Shown here piece by piece: positions 5,247 to 12,587 of a stretch of 12,587 nt of DNA; the stretch's first letter is position 1; each line of letters opens with the position of its first letter. A program made the position numbers and the translations under genes. The DNA lies in contig JAPLDV010000608.1 of assembly GCA_026391235.1 (NCBI GenBank), positions 1 to 12,587 on the forward strand, in the 5' to 3' direction. The DNA comes from Bacteroidia bacterium (GTDB lineage: Bacteria; Bacteroidota; Bacteroidia; Bacteroidales; UBA12481). The notes under the pieces were generated by a model that ran no database searches, had not been told where the DNA came from, and worked only from the letters and a program-made list of their open reading frames with translations.

Positions 5247-6986
5247 ATGAAAAAAACGCTCCTGGTTTTACTCGGGATTAACCTATTGATATGGTGCCAC
5301 TTCCTTTCTCCATTGAAAGGACAGGCGTTGGTCGGTCCGGAAAGAAGCACCCTGGCTCCGCCTGTCGATATCCCGATTTTTCTGGCCGGGAACTTTGGGG
5401 AACCCAGGGCAAACCATTTTCATTCCGGGATTGACATAAAAACCAATGGTGCAACAGGAATTCCGGTCAAAGCAATTGCCGATGGATATGTTTCCCGGAT
5501 AAAAGTTGAGGCCGGTGGTTACGGAAAGGCAATATACATAAGGCATATAAACGGGTTCACCTCCCTATATGGTCATTTACTGTCGTTTAATAAAGACATC
5601 GATAAATACGTAATTTCTGAGCAGTACCGCAGAGAATCATTTGCAGTGGATTTGTTCCCGGAATCTGCTCAGCTGCAAATAATAAAGGGGCAGATAATTG
5701 CCCTGTCAGGTAATTCAGGCAGCTCGGAAGGGCCGCACCTTCATTTTGAACTTCGGGAAACACAATCAGAAAACCCAATAAACCCGCTGGTCAGGTCGAT
5801 TGGCGTAAAGGATGCAATCTCACCGGTTATCGACAAGCTGTATGTGTATTCATTAAAAGACCGCCGCGACTGGGTAAAGCCAGTATCTGCAAATTTAACC
5901 AAGTACGGTGATGTCTATCGCCCTTCAGTTGGTGACCCCATCCCATTGGATGAAATTTCCGGAATAGGGATTGAAACACATGATCTTCTTGACGGTTCAG
6001 AAAACCAGTGCGGAGTTTATAAGATTCAGGGGTATCTGGATGACAACCTGTTTTTCGAATCTTGTCTCGATGAATTCTCTTTTGCCGAAACCCGGTATGT
6101 GAATAGTTTTATGGATTATAGGGTTTTCATGTCAAATCGGAAAACTATACTGAAGCTCTTTATCGATCCCAACAATCAGGGAACCATATACAGGTTTGCC
6201 AGGAACCGGGGCCGGATTGAACCGAAGGAGAAGAAGATATATAAAATCAGGATTGTGGTGGAAGATGCGGCCGGAAATCAATCGGTTGCGGTATGCAATG
6301 CCACGCTGGATCCGGACAAATTTCGTCGTGACCCTGATTTTATTCCTTTGTACAATGCCTATTTTAACTTTGAAGAATCCAATTCATTCAAAACCGATGG
6401 ACTTGAGGTAATCCTGCCGCCAGGAGCTCTATATGATGACATATATTTCGAATATGAAGTATCAGGTCCTAGACCAGGAAGTTATTCACCACTTCACCAG
6501 GTTCACCGTGAAGATGTTCCGGTGCATCTTTTCTACCGGTTAGCGATCGAAGCAACAAATCTCGCCCAGAATTTAAGGTCAAAGGCTACAATAGCGCAAT
6601 ACCTCGGAAATAAAAGATATACCAGCCTTGGAGGTACGTGGGAAGGAAACCTGCTGGTTACCAGAACAAGGAACTTTGGATCATTCTGCATCATGGTTGA
6701 TACCATAAAACCGGTGGTTGCCCCCATGAACTTTTCATCAGGCGCTGAACTTAAATCACTGAATATCTTTAAGTTTACAGTTAAAGATGATTTTTCAGGG
6801 GTTCAAAGCTATCGCGGTGAGATCGATGGCAAATGGATTCTGCTTGAGTATGATCTCAAAAACTCTCTGTTGGAGTATCATTTTGATCCTAACCGGATAA
6901 AGACGGGAATCCAGCACAAGATGGTTATCCGGGTGGCTGATCAAATGGGTAACACCAATAGCTATAACATTAATTTTTTTAGATAA
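5247..6986 (+). CDS. Secreted M23-family peptidase (LytM-like peptidoglycan endopeptidase)
   Basis: 579 residues from the ATG at 5247. A TTG three codons earlier lies inside the -7 box and is rejected. The N-terminus MKKTLLVLLGINLLIW plus a polar region ending near GQA (24-27) is a signal peptide. The LytM zinc-peptidase domain follows at about 40-185. It holds HFHSGIDIKT (zinc ligands His59 and Asp63), YGH (His110) and GPHLHFELR (His164, His166), all intact. The remaining ~390 residues are a beta-rich extension; one part reads as an Ig-like repeat (DTIKPVVAP, DDFSGVQSYRGEIDGKW) common in Bacteroidota surface proteins. The expected reaction is cleavage of peptide cross-bridges or stems in peptidoglycan in the periplasm. 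The C69 dipeptidase gene follows 21 bases later, probably in the same transcript. Confidence 0.9.
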   Translation: MKKTLLVLLGINLLIWCHFLSPLKGQALVGPERSTLAPPVDIPIFLAGNFGEPRANHFHSGIDIKTNGATGIPVKAIADGYVSRIKVEAGGYGKAIYIRHINGFTSLYGHLLSFNKDIDKYVISEQYRRESFAVDLFPESAQLQIIKGQIIALSGNSGSSEGPHLHFELRETQSENPINPLVRSIGVKDAISPVIDKLYVYSLKDRRDWVKPVSANLTKYGDVYRPSVGDPIPLDEISGIGIETHDLLDGSENQCGVYKIQGYLDDNLFFESCLDEFSFAETRYVNSFMDYRVFMSNRKTILKLFIDPNNQGTIYRFARNRGRIEPKEKKIYKIRIVVEDAAGNQSVAVCNATLDPDKFRRDPDFIPLYNAYFNFEESNSFKTDGLEVILPPGALYDDIYFEYEVSGPRPGSYSPLHQVHREDVPVHLFYRLAIEATNLAQNLRSKATIAQYLGNKRYTSLGGTWEGNLLVTRTRNFGSFCIMVDTIKPVVAPMNFSSGAELKSLNIFKFTVKDDFSGVQSYRGEIDGKWILLEYDLKNSLLEYHFDPNRIKTGIQHKMVIRVADQMGNTNSYNINFFR

Positions 6987-7007
6987 CTACTTAATTATCA
7001 ATATACC

Positions 7008-8657
7008 ATGAAAAATATCTATTTGATTCTTCCGACCCTCCTCGCGATTGGAGCGGGCAGTTCTATGGCGTGTACAAATTTCCTGGTCACCAAAGGAGCC
7101 TCAGTCGACGGATCTGTCATGATCACCTATGCAGCCGATTCGCACGTATTGTATGGAGAATTATATCACCGTCCTGCGGCAGATTGGCCAAAGGGGTCGA
7201 TGGCTGATGTAATCGAATGGGATACAGGAAAATATCTTGGCAAGATCCCTCAGGTTCTGCATACCTATTCTGTGATTGGTAACATGAATGAGAACCAGGT
7301 ATCGATCGGTGAAACTACTTACGGAGGAAGGCCCGAACTTAATAATCCAGCAGCGATAATGGATTATGGCAGCCTTATGTACATGGCCTTGCAACGCTCC
7401 AGGACAGCCAGGGAAGCCATCGAAACCATTGTTACCTTGTGTGAAAAATATGGGTATTATTCATCAGGTGAATCCATGTCGGTAGCAGATGCAAACGAAG
7501 TATGGATATTTGAATTAATCGGCAAAGGTCCGGATAAAAACGGAATCTTATATGTAGCAAGGAAAGTACCCGACGGTTATGTTTGTGCCCATGCCAACCA
7601 GGCCCGGATTACCACCTTTCCGTTGAATGATCCTGAGAATTGTTTATACGCTAAAGATGTCATCACATTTGCCAGGGAAAAAGGCTGGTACACCGGAAAA
7701 GATGAAGATTTTTCTTTTCGCGACACCTATGCTCCGCTGAATTTTGGAGAATTGCGGGGTTGTGAAGCAAGGGTTTATGCCTTCTTCAACCATGTGGCGA
7801 AAGGGATGGAGCAGTACCTGGATTATGCGATGGGTTATGATGCCCGCAAACCTATGCCGCTTTTCATCAAGCCCGATCGCAAACTGTCGGCACAGGACCT
7901 GATGGGTTTCATGGGGGACCATTATGAAGGAACGCCCATGGATATGACCAAGGACCTCGGAGCCGGAGGCTTTGAATGCCCGTATCGCTGGAGACCGATG
8001 AATTTTGAAGTGGATGGTCAAAAATACCTGAACGAGCGGGCGACTGCCACCCAGCAAACCGGTTTCTCATTTATCGCGCAATCGCGTTCCTGGTTACCCA
8101 ATCCAATTGGTGGGATCTTATGGTTTGGGGTTGACGATGCTGCAACCACACAATATGTTCCGATGTATTGCGGAATTCTCTGCATTCCCAAAAATTTCGC
8201 TGAAGGCAACGGCGACATGCTTAAATACTCAGAAACTTCAGCTTTCTGGATTTTCAACCGGGTTTCCAATATGTGTTACCTGAGATATAATTACATGTCG
8301 AAGGATGTAGCTAAGGTTCAGAAAGAGCTGACAGAAAAATTTGCTTCGTTCACACCTGCCATCGATAAGGCTGCTGAACTACTTTTGGCAAAGGACGAGA
8401 AACTTGCCAGGCAATTTTTGACCGATTACTCCTGCCAGCAAGCTGACATCACCTTTAATCGCTGGAAGGAATTATCAGAATATTTGCTGGTTAAATACAT
8501 CGACGGGAACATCAAAAAAGAAAAAGACGGAAAATTCCTGGACAACGGCACCGGTGTGGCTGAATATCCGGATCAACCCGGCTATTCGGAAGCTTGGAAA
8601 AAGATGGTCAAGGAAAATACGGGAGATCGATTGAAAGTTGTAGAGATGAAGAAATAG
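7008..8657 (+). CDS. Secreted C69-family dipeptidase (PepD-like Ntn hydrolase)
   Basis: 549 residues. Residues 1-21 (MKNIYLILPTLLAIGAGSSMA) form a signal peptide with an Ala cleavage site. The next residue, Cys22, begins CTNFLVTKGASVDGS, the conserved start of mature C69 enzymes, in which the N-terminal cysteine is the nucleophile. The family segment NENQVSIGETTYGGR lies at about 94-108, and SMSVADANEVWIFELIG around 156-172, also typical. C69 enzymes cleave dipeptides and short peptides. Here the enzyme would act outside the cytoplasm, perhaps on peptides released by the upstream M23 enzyme; that link is inference from co-orientation and the 21-base spacing. No TAnnTTTG box lies in that gap, so it probably depends on the upstream promoter. 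The Ser-Met-Ala-Cys junction is not a good lipobox, so a lipoprotein is less likely. Confidence 0.9.
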   Translation: MKNIYLILPTLLAIGAGSSMACTNFLVTKGASVDGSVMITYAADSHVLYGELYHRPAADWPKGSMADVIEWDTGKYLGKIPQVLHTYSVIGNMNENQVSIGETTYGGRPELNNPAAIMDYGSLMYMALQRSRTAREAIETIVTLCEKYGYYSSGESMSVADANEVWIFELIGKGPDKNGILYVARKVPDGYVCAHANQARITTFPLNDPENCLYAKDVITFAREKGWYTGKDEDFSFRDTYAPLNFGELRGCEARVYAFFNHVAKGMEQYLDYAMGYDARKPMPLFIKPDRKLSAQDLMGFMGDHYEGTPMDMTKDLGAGGFECPYRWRPMNFEVDGQKYLNERATATQQTGFSFIAQSRSWLPNPIGGILWFGVDDAATTQYVPMYCGILCIPKNFAEGNGDMLKYSETSAFWIFNRVSNMCYLRYNYMSKDVAKVQKELTEKFASFTPAIDKAAELLLAKDEKLARQFLTDYSCQQADITFNRWKELSEYLLVKYIDGNIKKEKDGKFLDNGTGVAEYPDQPGYSEAWKKMVKENTGDRLKVVEMKK

Positions 8658-8682
8658 AGAACCAACTATTTTAAAATCCGGC

Positions 8683-8713
8683 TTGCTAATTTCGAAAATA
8701 AAGGCTAATATTG
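8683..8713 (+). promoter_or_regulatory. Probable promoter of rplS
   Basis: TTG (8683-8685), 20 bases, then TAATATTG (8706-8713), one mismatch from the Bacteroidota -7 form TAnnTTTG. This predicts a start near 8719 and a leader of about 30 bases. It lies in the 92-base gap after the C69 gene, which otherwise shows no hairpin terminator. Confidence 0.45.
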
Positions 8714-8749
8714 CAGCCAATTTTGTAATAAACCAGTAAGATTAGCGAA

Positions 8750-9097
8750 ATGAACTTATTAACCATTGCAGAGCAGGAATTTGCGGTACATCAGGAGTAT
8801 CCCGGATTCAAGGCCGGGGATACGGTTACCGTACATTATAAAATCAAAGAAGGGGATAAGGAGAGGATTCAGATGTTCCGCGGAGTGGTGATTCAGCGTC
8901 GCGGAGAAGGAACTACAGCAACGTTTACAGTTCGCAAAATCTCTGGTGGAGTTGGTGTTGAAAGAATCTTTCCTGAGCTTTCACCCTTTATCGATAAAAT
9001 TGAGGTGAACAAGCACGGCAGGGTTCGCAGGGCACGTATTTATTATTTGCGTGGCTTAACCGGGAAGAAAGCCAGGATCAAAGAAAAAAGGTTTTAA
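8750..9097 (+). CDS. rplS: 50S ribosomal protein L19 (bL19)
   Basis: 115 residues, normal for the family. It contains the diagnostic stretches [20 protein letters not shown] (20-39), [30 protein letters not shown], and the basic tail [20 protein letters not shown]. bL19 sits at the 30S-50S interface. In many bacteria rplS ends an rpsP-rimM-trmD-rplS operon, but here it stands alone between its own promoter and a strong terminator. Confidence 0.98.
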   Translation: MNLLTIAEQEFAVHQEYPGFKAGDTVTVHYKIKEGDKERIQMFRGVVIQRRGEGTTATFTVRKISGGVGVERIFPELSPFIDKIEVNKHGRVRRARIYYLRGLTGKKARIKEKRF

Positions 9098-9119
9098 TCC
9101 GATATCAAAACATCTGTAC

Positions 9120-9145
9120 GGGCCGGCCTTAGAGCCGGCCCTTTC
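9120..9145 (+). terminator. Intrinsic terminator after rplS
   Basis: GGGCCGGC (9120-9127) and GCCGGCCC (9134-9141) form a perfect 8-bp GC stem around a 6-base loop, followed by TTTCT. It starts 22 bases after the rplS stop. On the other strand the hairpin has no T-run, so it mainly serves rplS, although it also separates the convergent NfeD-type gene ending at 9151. Confidence 0.88.
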
Positions 9146-9150
9146 TATGC

Positions 9151-10560
9151 CTAACCGATCTTCCTGACATAGATCTGCATGGCCTCCTGCCTTACCACCC
9201 GCACTGCCGCTCCCTTTGATATATAGGATGTTTCAGCTATTGCATCGTATATTCTGCCCTCGATAATTACCTTTCCGGAAGGTCGCAGGATCGAATAAGC
9301 CTGCCCTTCCTTGCCTGTCAATTTAAGAATCTCTTCAGGAGCAGAAGTAAAACCATCAGATTTCTGCTGGGTTTTATTCAAGGCCAGCCAACTGAACGGA
9401 CCGGTAGTAAAGATTTTGCCTGACGCCCAGATAGAACCAATCAGGGCAGAAAAAACAAAAAAGACCACAAATGCAAATGACTTGAAAACATCGATAACGC
9501 CAACTCCGGTAAAATCAAATTTAGTATTTGCAATTAATCCAAGTGCTAATCCGCTAACCATCAGTATGATTCCACTGATTCCGGCAATACCAAATCCTGG
9601 TATAACGAAAAGCTCCAGCATCAGCAGAATAACCCCGACAATAAAAATGATGATTTCCCAATGTTCAGCCAGTCCATCAATGTATAGTGGAGCAAAATAA
9701 AAAACGGCGCCGATGATTGAAAGGATGAGCGCGAATCCAATACCTGGAGTCTGGAGTTCAAAATATATACCGCCAATAATTATCAGGATCAATACACCCT
9801 GAACCAGTGGGCTTAATAAAAAGGCCATGAACTTTTCGAATCCGGATAAACGGTATTCCTTCAGTTCATAATTGGTTACCCCCTGCTTTTTTAGCAGATC
9901 AAGGATTGATTCGGCATCACCCTCGCAGTATTTCCACCTGATAGCTTCCTGTGTGGTCATTGTCAGTACCTTGCCCGTATCGACCAAACCAGCGATGTAA
10001 ATTGAAGGATCAACCATTGCTTCGGCAATACGGGGATCCCGGTGCCAGGTGAAAACGGTATCCTTGCCATTGATCAGGGTATCCTTGCCGTGGGCTTCTG
10101 CTGTTGAGCGCATGGTTGATCGCATATATGACTGATACTTGTCCGGTACTGCCTGTCCGGTTTGATTAACAACGGTTGCGGCTCCGATATTGGCGCCTGG
10201 GCGCATGTAAATACTGTCGCATGCGATAGAAATCAATGAACCCGCCGAAGCTGCATTATTGTCAATAAAAACCCAGACTGGCCTGGGGTAATAGAGAATT
10301 TTAGTCCGGATTGAATCAGCCATATCAACCAAACCTCCATAGGTATTCATGCGGATAATAACGAGATCTGCACCCCATTTTTCAGATTGCTCAAAAGCCT
10401 TTTGAGTAATCCGCCACAATCCTTTGTCAACCTCCCTGTTCATGTTGAAAACAAAAACTTTCAGGTTTGCCCACGGATTGATGGTTGAAGGAGCCGGGTG
10501 AACATAACCGGAAAGGCTCAGGGTAAATAAAACGATAATGGCTAATAATCTCATTTTCAT
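9151..10560 (-). CDS. NfeD-type membrane-bound ClpP-class serine protease
   Basis: 469 residues in the full-length NfeD layout. A signal peptide (about 1-23, ending HPA) precedes a ClpP/SppA-like protease domain (about 30-225). Its catalytic serine is Ser105 in NNAASAGSLI, and the likely base is Lys141 in VPDKYQSYM; this Ser-Lys spacing resembles the archaeal 1510-N protease. Four or five hydrophobic segments follow at roughly 244-265, 272-292, 302-320, 323-346 and 360-380. A C-terminal soluble OB-fold domain (about 412-469) starts LTGKEGQAYSILRPSGKVII. Such proteins often act with a stomatin/flotillin (SPFH) partner in membrane quality control, but no SPFH gene is adjacent here. A second ATG two codons in (MKM) is an equal start choice. 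Upstream, TACCTTTA at 10600-10593 is a near match to the -7 box. Confidence 0.92.
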   Translation of the reverse strand: MKMRLLAIIVLFTLSLSGYVHPAPSTINPWANLKVFVFNMNREVDKGLWRITQKAFEQSEKWGADLVIIRMNTYGGLVDMADSIRTKILYYPRPVWVFIDNNAASAGSLISIACDSIYMRPGANIGAATVVNQTGQAVPDKYQSYMRSTMRSTAEAHGKDTLINGKDTVFTWHRDPRIAEAMVDPSIYIAGLVDTGKVLTMTTQEAIRWKYCEGDAESILDLLKKQGVTNYELKEYRLSGFEKFMAFLLSPLVQGVLILIIIGGIYFELQTPGIGFALILSIIGAVFYFAPLYIDGLAEHWEIIIFIVGVILLMLELFVIPGFGIAGISGIILMVSGLALGLIANTKFDFTGVGVIDVFKSFAFVVFFVFSALIGSIWASGKIFTTGPFSWLALNKTQQKSDGFTSAPEEILKLTGKEGQAYSILRPSGKVIIEGRIYDAIAETSYISKGAAVRVVRQEAMQIYVRKIG

Positions 10561-10592
10561 GGCAGGTTCGATCGGAATGACTTTAATGGAAG

Positions 10593-10600
10593 TAAAGGTA
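10593..10600 (-). promoter_or_regulatory. Possible -7 box for the NfeD-type gene
   Basis: Minus-strand TACCTTTA differs from TAnnTTTG only in the last base and lies 32 bases before the ATG. No TTTG is found at the expected -33 position, so support is weak. Confidence 0.35.
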
Positions 10601-10621
10601 CTAAAACGCTATGTTTTTTAC

Positions 10622-10629
10622 TATTTTTG
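10622..10629 (+). promoter_or_regulatory. Possible -7 box for the phosphofructokinase gene
   Basis: TATTTTTG fits TAnnTTTG exactly and would give a leader of about 65 bases before the ATG at 10701. No convincing -33 TTTG lies 19-23 bases upstream. The sequence is AT-rich, so a chance match is possible. Confidence 0.35.
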
Positions 10630-10700
10630 AGCGCAATTGCCGGACAACAGAGGATTCCGCTTGCCGGCAACAGCAACATGTCAAATCAGAAACACAATTT

Positions 10701-11652
10701 ATGAAAAAGAGAGGTACAATTGCGATTTTAACCGGCGGTGGTGATGTTCCCGGATTAAACCCGGCAATCCGTGCGGTAACTATCAGGGCTTTACGTGAAG
10801 GATATGACGTAATCGGACTTCGCCGTGGCTGGGCAGGGATTACCGAGATGATTAGAGATAAAAAACATGATAACAGCAACAATTTCATTACTTTATCCGA
10901 AGAGGTTGTAAACCGGGCGGGGCGAACGGGAGGAACTTTTCTTCACAGTTCCCGTACACGCCCGAGCCATATGCCCAAAATGTCTGTTCCTGAGCACCTG
11001 AAAAACAGTTACTCGGCTGAAAGTAATGATCTTACGCCTGAAATCATAAAAAACCTCGAATGGCTTGGCGTCGACTATCTGATACCAATCGGGGGTGACG
11101 ATACTCTTAGCTACGCTGTTCGCTTGTATAGTGAAGGGCTCAAAGTTGTAGCCATTCCGAAAACCATGGACAATGATGTACCAGGAACAGATTATTGCAT
11201 TGGATTTTCAACCTGCGTAACGCGTACCATTCATCTTGTCAATACATTACGCACCAGTGCCGGGTCACATGAGAGAATTCTTGTTATTGAAGTTTTCGGA
11301 AGATATGCCGGCTATACCGCGATGCTGCCAACTATGGCAGGTGCTGCTCACCGGTGTGTTATCCCTGAATATACAAAATCTTGGTTACCTGGTCCGTGGC
11401 GGGGATCCTGATGCACTGGATTCGATAGTTCCAATGGCATTTGGCAACCTGGCTCTCGACCTGATACTCAAAGGAATTCACGGCCGCCTGGTTATTTTAA
11501 AGAATGGCCGTTATGATAATGCTCCTCTGGATGTTGTAACTTCTACCAAGAAACTGGTTGACATTGAAAAGCATTATAATACCGACCGGTTAAGGCCTAA
11601 ATACAATGCCTTCGACTTCAAGCCTCTGTTTATTATGACTGGCTCCGAATAA
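10701..11652 (+). pseudogene. pfkA: 6-phosphofructokinase, PPi-type signature, broken by internal deletion and frameshift
   Basis: The reading frame from the ATG at 10701 gives a typical phosphofructokinase start: KKRGTIAILTGGGDVPGLN, GGDDT (131-135), IPKTMDND (152-159, catalytic Asp157) and IEVFGRYAGY (196-205). It then reaches RCVIPE at 218-223, drifts into 13 unrelated residues and stops at 11411. The normal C-terminal part appears in another frame from about 11374: QNLGYLVRGGDPDALDSIVP through to a stop at 11652. In E. coli PfkA about 55 residues separate the equivalents of these two blocks. Here none do, so a segment is missing and its length is not a multiple of three. The missing part includes the region of a fructose-6-phosphate-binding glutamate. 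Asp134 and Lys154, where ATP enzymes have Gly, are the residues linked to pyrophosphate as donor. An upstream in-frame extension to 10611 is not conserved-looking and is rejected. Confidence 0.85.
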
Positions 11653-12382
11653 AAGAGAAAAATCTTTCCATACCCTCTTTTTTCTCTTTAGTAAACGGAT
11701 AAGAAATATTGCGGGTAAGGTACTCCCGGATTTCAGATTCCGGCAAATTGATTTTCAAACTCCAATCCCGGGCAACGTCCGGGATTGCTTTTATACCGGC
11801 CATTTGAGCCAGGTCGAGCTGATCGATGAACCCTGAATCGACCGGTCGTTTCACTGCCCAGGCGGCAAATACGAACGGCAATCCGGAGAAGCGGATCCAT
11901 TCTTCTGCCAGGTCGTAACGGTAAGGATACCGGCCTTCGATGCCAAAAACTTTATCACCGATGCAAACACCCGCATTGTTCCCATTAATCGCATTATACT
12001 CAAATCCTTCTGCCGCCGGAATAAACTCCCAATCATACTTCCAGTGTTCCCGTGCCAGAATCCTGATTAATTGTACGCTGGTGCGGCTGTGGGGATCCAG
12101 ATATACCTTACGGATTTCGTTAAGAGGAACCTCTGAGAAAAGACAAACCGTGCGTACCGGCCCTTCCACCCCGATACAATAATTCCCAAACCATTCTACC
12201 TGACCTGGATCTATAAATGCACCAACCGGAACCAGAGCAATATCTGCCTCACCCGATACAAGTTTTGCCGCCCCTACTGAGGGAACGTCCAAACTCAACG
12301 AACAATCTTTCAGTGCGGCGGAATGCTGGATACCATATACCAGAGGGGCTGAATTCAAATAGCTTACAACGGAGATTTTCAT
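11633..12382 (-). CDS. mqnA: Chorismate dehydratase MqnA (futalosine pathway of menaquinone synthesis)
   Basis: 249 residues, close to the usual family length. The N-terminus MKISVVSYLNSAPLVYGI matches the conserved start of MqnA, with its SYLNxxPL segment. VPSVGAAKLVSGEADIALVP (34-53) and LDPHSRTSVQLIRIL (95-109) are the family's next conserved blocks. A GDKVFG segment and GLPFVFAAWAV (167-177) follow in the second lobe of the periplasmic-binding-protein-like fold. The enzyme dehydrates chorismate to 3-(1-carboxyvinyl)oxybenzoate, the first step of the futalosine route. Partner genes mqnB, mqnC, mqnD and mqnE are not in the window. The 3' end overlaps the convergent phosphofructokinase remnant by 20 bases. 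The -7 box lies only 5 bases upstream of the ATG. Confidence 0.95.
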   Translation of the reverse strand: MKISVVSYLNSAPLVYGIQHSAALKDCSLSLDVPSVGAAKLVSGEADIALVPVGAFIDPGQVEWFGNYCIGVEGPVRTVCLFSEVPLNEIRKVYLDPHSRTSVQLIRILAREHWKYDWEFIPAAEGFEYNAINGNNAGVCIGDKVFGIEGRYPYRYDLAEEWIRFSGLPFVFAAWAVKRPVDSGFIDQLDLAQMAGIKAIPDVARDWSLKINLPESEIREYLTRNISYPFTKEKKEGMERFFSFIRSQS

Positions 12383-12387
12383 TGGGG

Positions 12388-12395
12388 CAAAGGTA
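12388..12395 (-). promoter_or_regulatory. -7 box of mqnA, 5 bases from the start codon
   Basis: Minus-strand TACCTTTG is an exact match to TAnnTTTG and identical to the box of the coiled-coil/zapA promoter. CCCCA separates it from the ATG. No clear TTTG is present near -33. Transcription from this box would start at about the ATG, so the mRNA would be leaderless or nearly so. Confidence 0.55.
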
Positions 12396-12463
12396 GTGAA
12401 TACAGCAGGAACGACACTCGTAATATCACTTACACCCTAGTTTTTTAAAGAGTGCACTTGTCA

Positions 12464-12481
12464 TCCCGGCGAAAGCCGGGA
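12464..12481. repeat. REP-like GC hairpin with GAAA loop
   Basis: TCCCGGC GAAA GCCGGGA is a perfect 7-bp stem with a GNRA-type tetraloop. A second weaker inverted pair, CCCCG and CGGGG, follows at 12482-12503. The core GTCATCCCGGCGAAAGCCGG is, from memory, a common intergenic palindromic repeat in many bacterial genomes. There is no T-run on either side, so it is not a standard terminator. The rest of the 205-base stretch 12383-12587 shows no gene that I can support. Confidence 0.6.
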
Positions 12482-12587
12482 CCCCGTCGCGCTACACCGG
12501 GGGAAATTGAAAATGCTCCATATTCCTTAGGTTGAAATTGAGGTTTGAATCTATCTATTCGAGGGCCAGTGCAGGTACAATCGAAAG

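Noticed and set aside
9311..9700. Plus-strand open frame of 129 codons
   Set aside because: It is antisense to the membrane part of the NfeD-type gene; its regular pattern reflects the hydrophobic codons opposite.
10611..10700. In-frame N-terminal extension of the phosphofructokinase
   Set aside because: The 30 extra residues are not phosphofructokinase-like, and the conserved protein begins at MKKRGTIAIL; the extension also covers the likely promoter.
1..12587. Anti-phage defence, toxin-antitoxin, phage or transposon system
   Set aside because: All large genes are recognisable housekeeping or envelope functions. The helicase alone is not evidence of a defence system because it matches the widespread chromosomal repair type.

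Overview
The window looks like chromosomal DNA of a Bacteroidota bacterium, possibly of a Bacteroidales-like lineage and possibly a metagenomic contig. Three observations support this. Several genes are preceded by the phylum's unusual promoter form (-7 TAnnTTTG, -33 TTTG). Shine-Dalgarno sequences are mostly absent. The proteins read like Bacteroidota versions: a RecB/UvrD helicase starting MSKFLIYRASAGSGKT, an AmgK/MurU pair, ribonuclease Y, and MqnA of the futalosine menaquinone route. Almost the whole window is coding.

Left part, minus strand, read from 5158 down to 1. This is a single run of co-directional genes behind a strong consensus promoter (5174-5204): a 97-residue coiled-coil protein, zapA, a structured non-coding RNA that I interpret as 6S RNA (ssrS), rny, an AmgK-like MurNAc kinase, a MurU-like nucleotidyltransferase, and the N-terminal 298 codons of a UvrD/RecB-type helicase that runs off the left edge. 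The three genes rny, amgK and murU overlap by 1 and 4 bases, so they are translationally coupled. The themes are Z-ring assembly, RNA turnover, peptidoglycan sugar salvage and DNA repair. The first ~135 bases are an extremely GC-rich 15-bp tandem repeat unlike the rest of the window. It overwrites the helicase frame and may be an assembly artefact.

Middle part, plus strand (5247-9097). A secreted M23 metallopeptidase is divergent from the coiled-coil gene, with overlapping promoters. It is followed at 21 bases by a secreted C69 dipeptidase whose catalytic cysteine is the predicted first residue after signal cleavage. Then comes rplS (ribosomal protein bL19) with its own promoter and a strong intrinsic terminator.

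Right part. A minus-strand NfeD-type membrane serine protease (9151-10560) is divergent from a phosphofructokinase gene (10701-11652). That gene carries the residues typical of pyrophosphate-dependent enzymes but is broken by an internal deletion with a frameshift near 11370. Its 3' end overlaps by 20 bases the convergent mqnA (11633-12382). Past mqnA, 205 bases hold no gene but contain a REP-like hairpin (12464-12481).

I see no CRISPR array, transposase, phage gene, tRNA, rRNA or defence system. The most interesting items are the 6S RNA candidate between zapA and rny, the damaged phosphofructokinase, the small ZapB-like neighbour of zapA, and two genes whose -7 promoter boxes lie 5-6 bases before the start codon, suggesting leaderless mRNAs.
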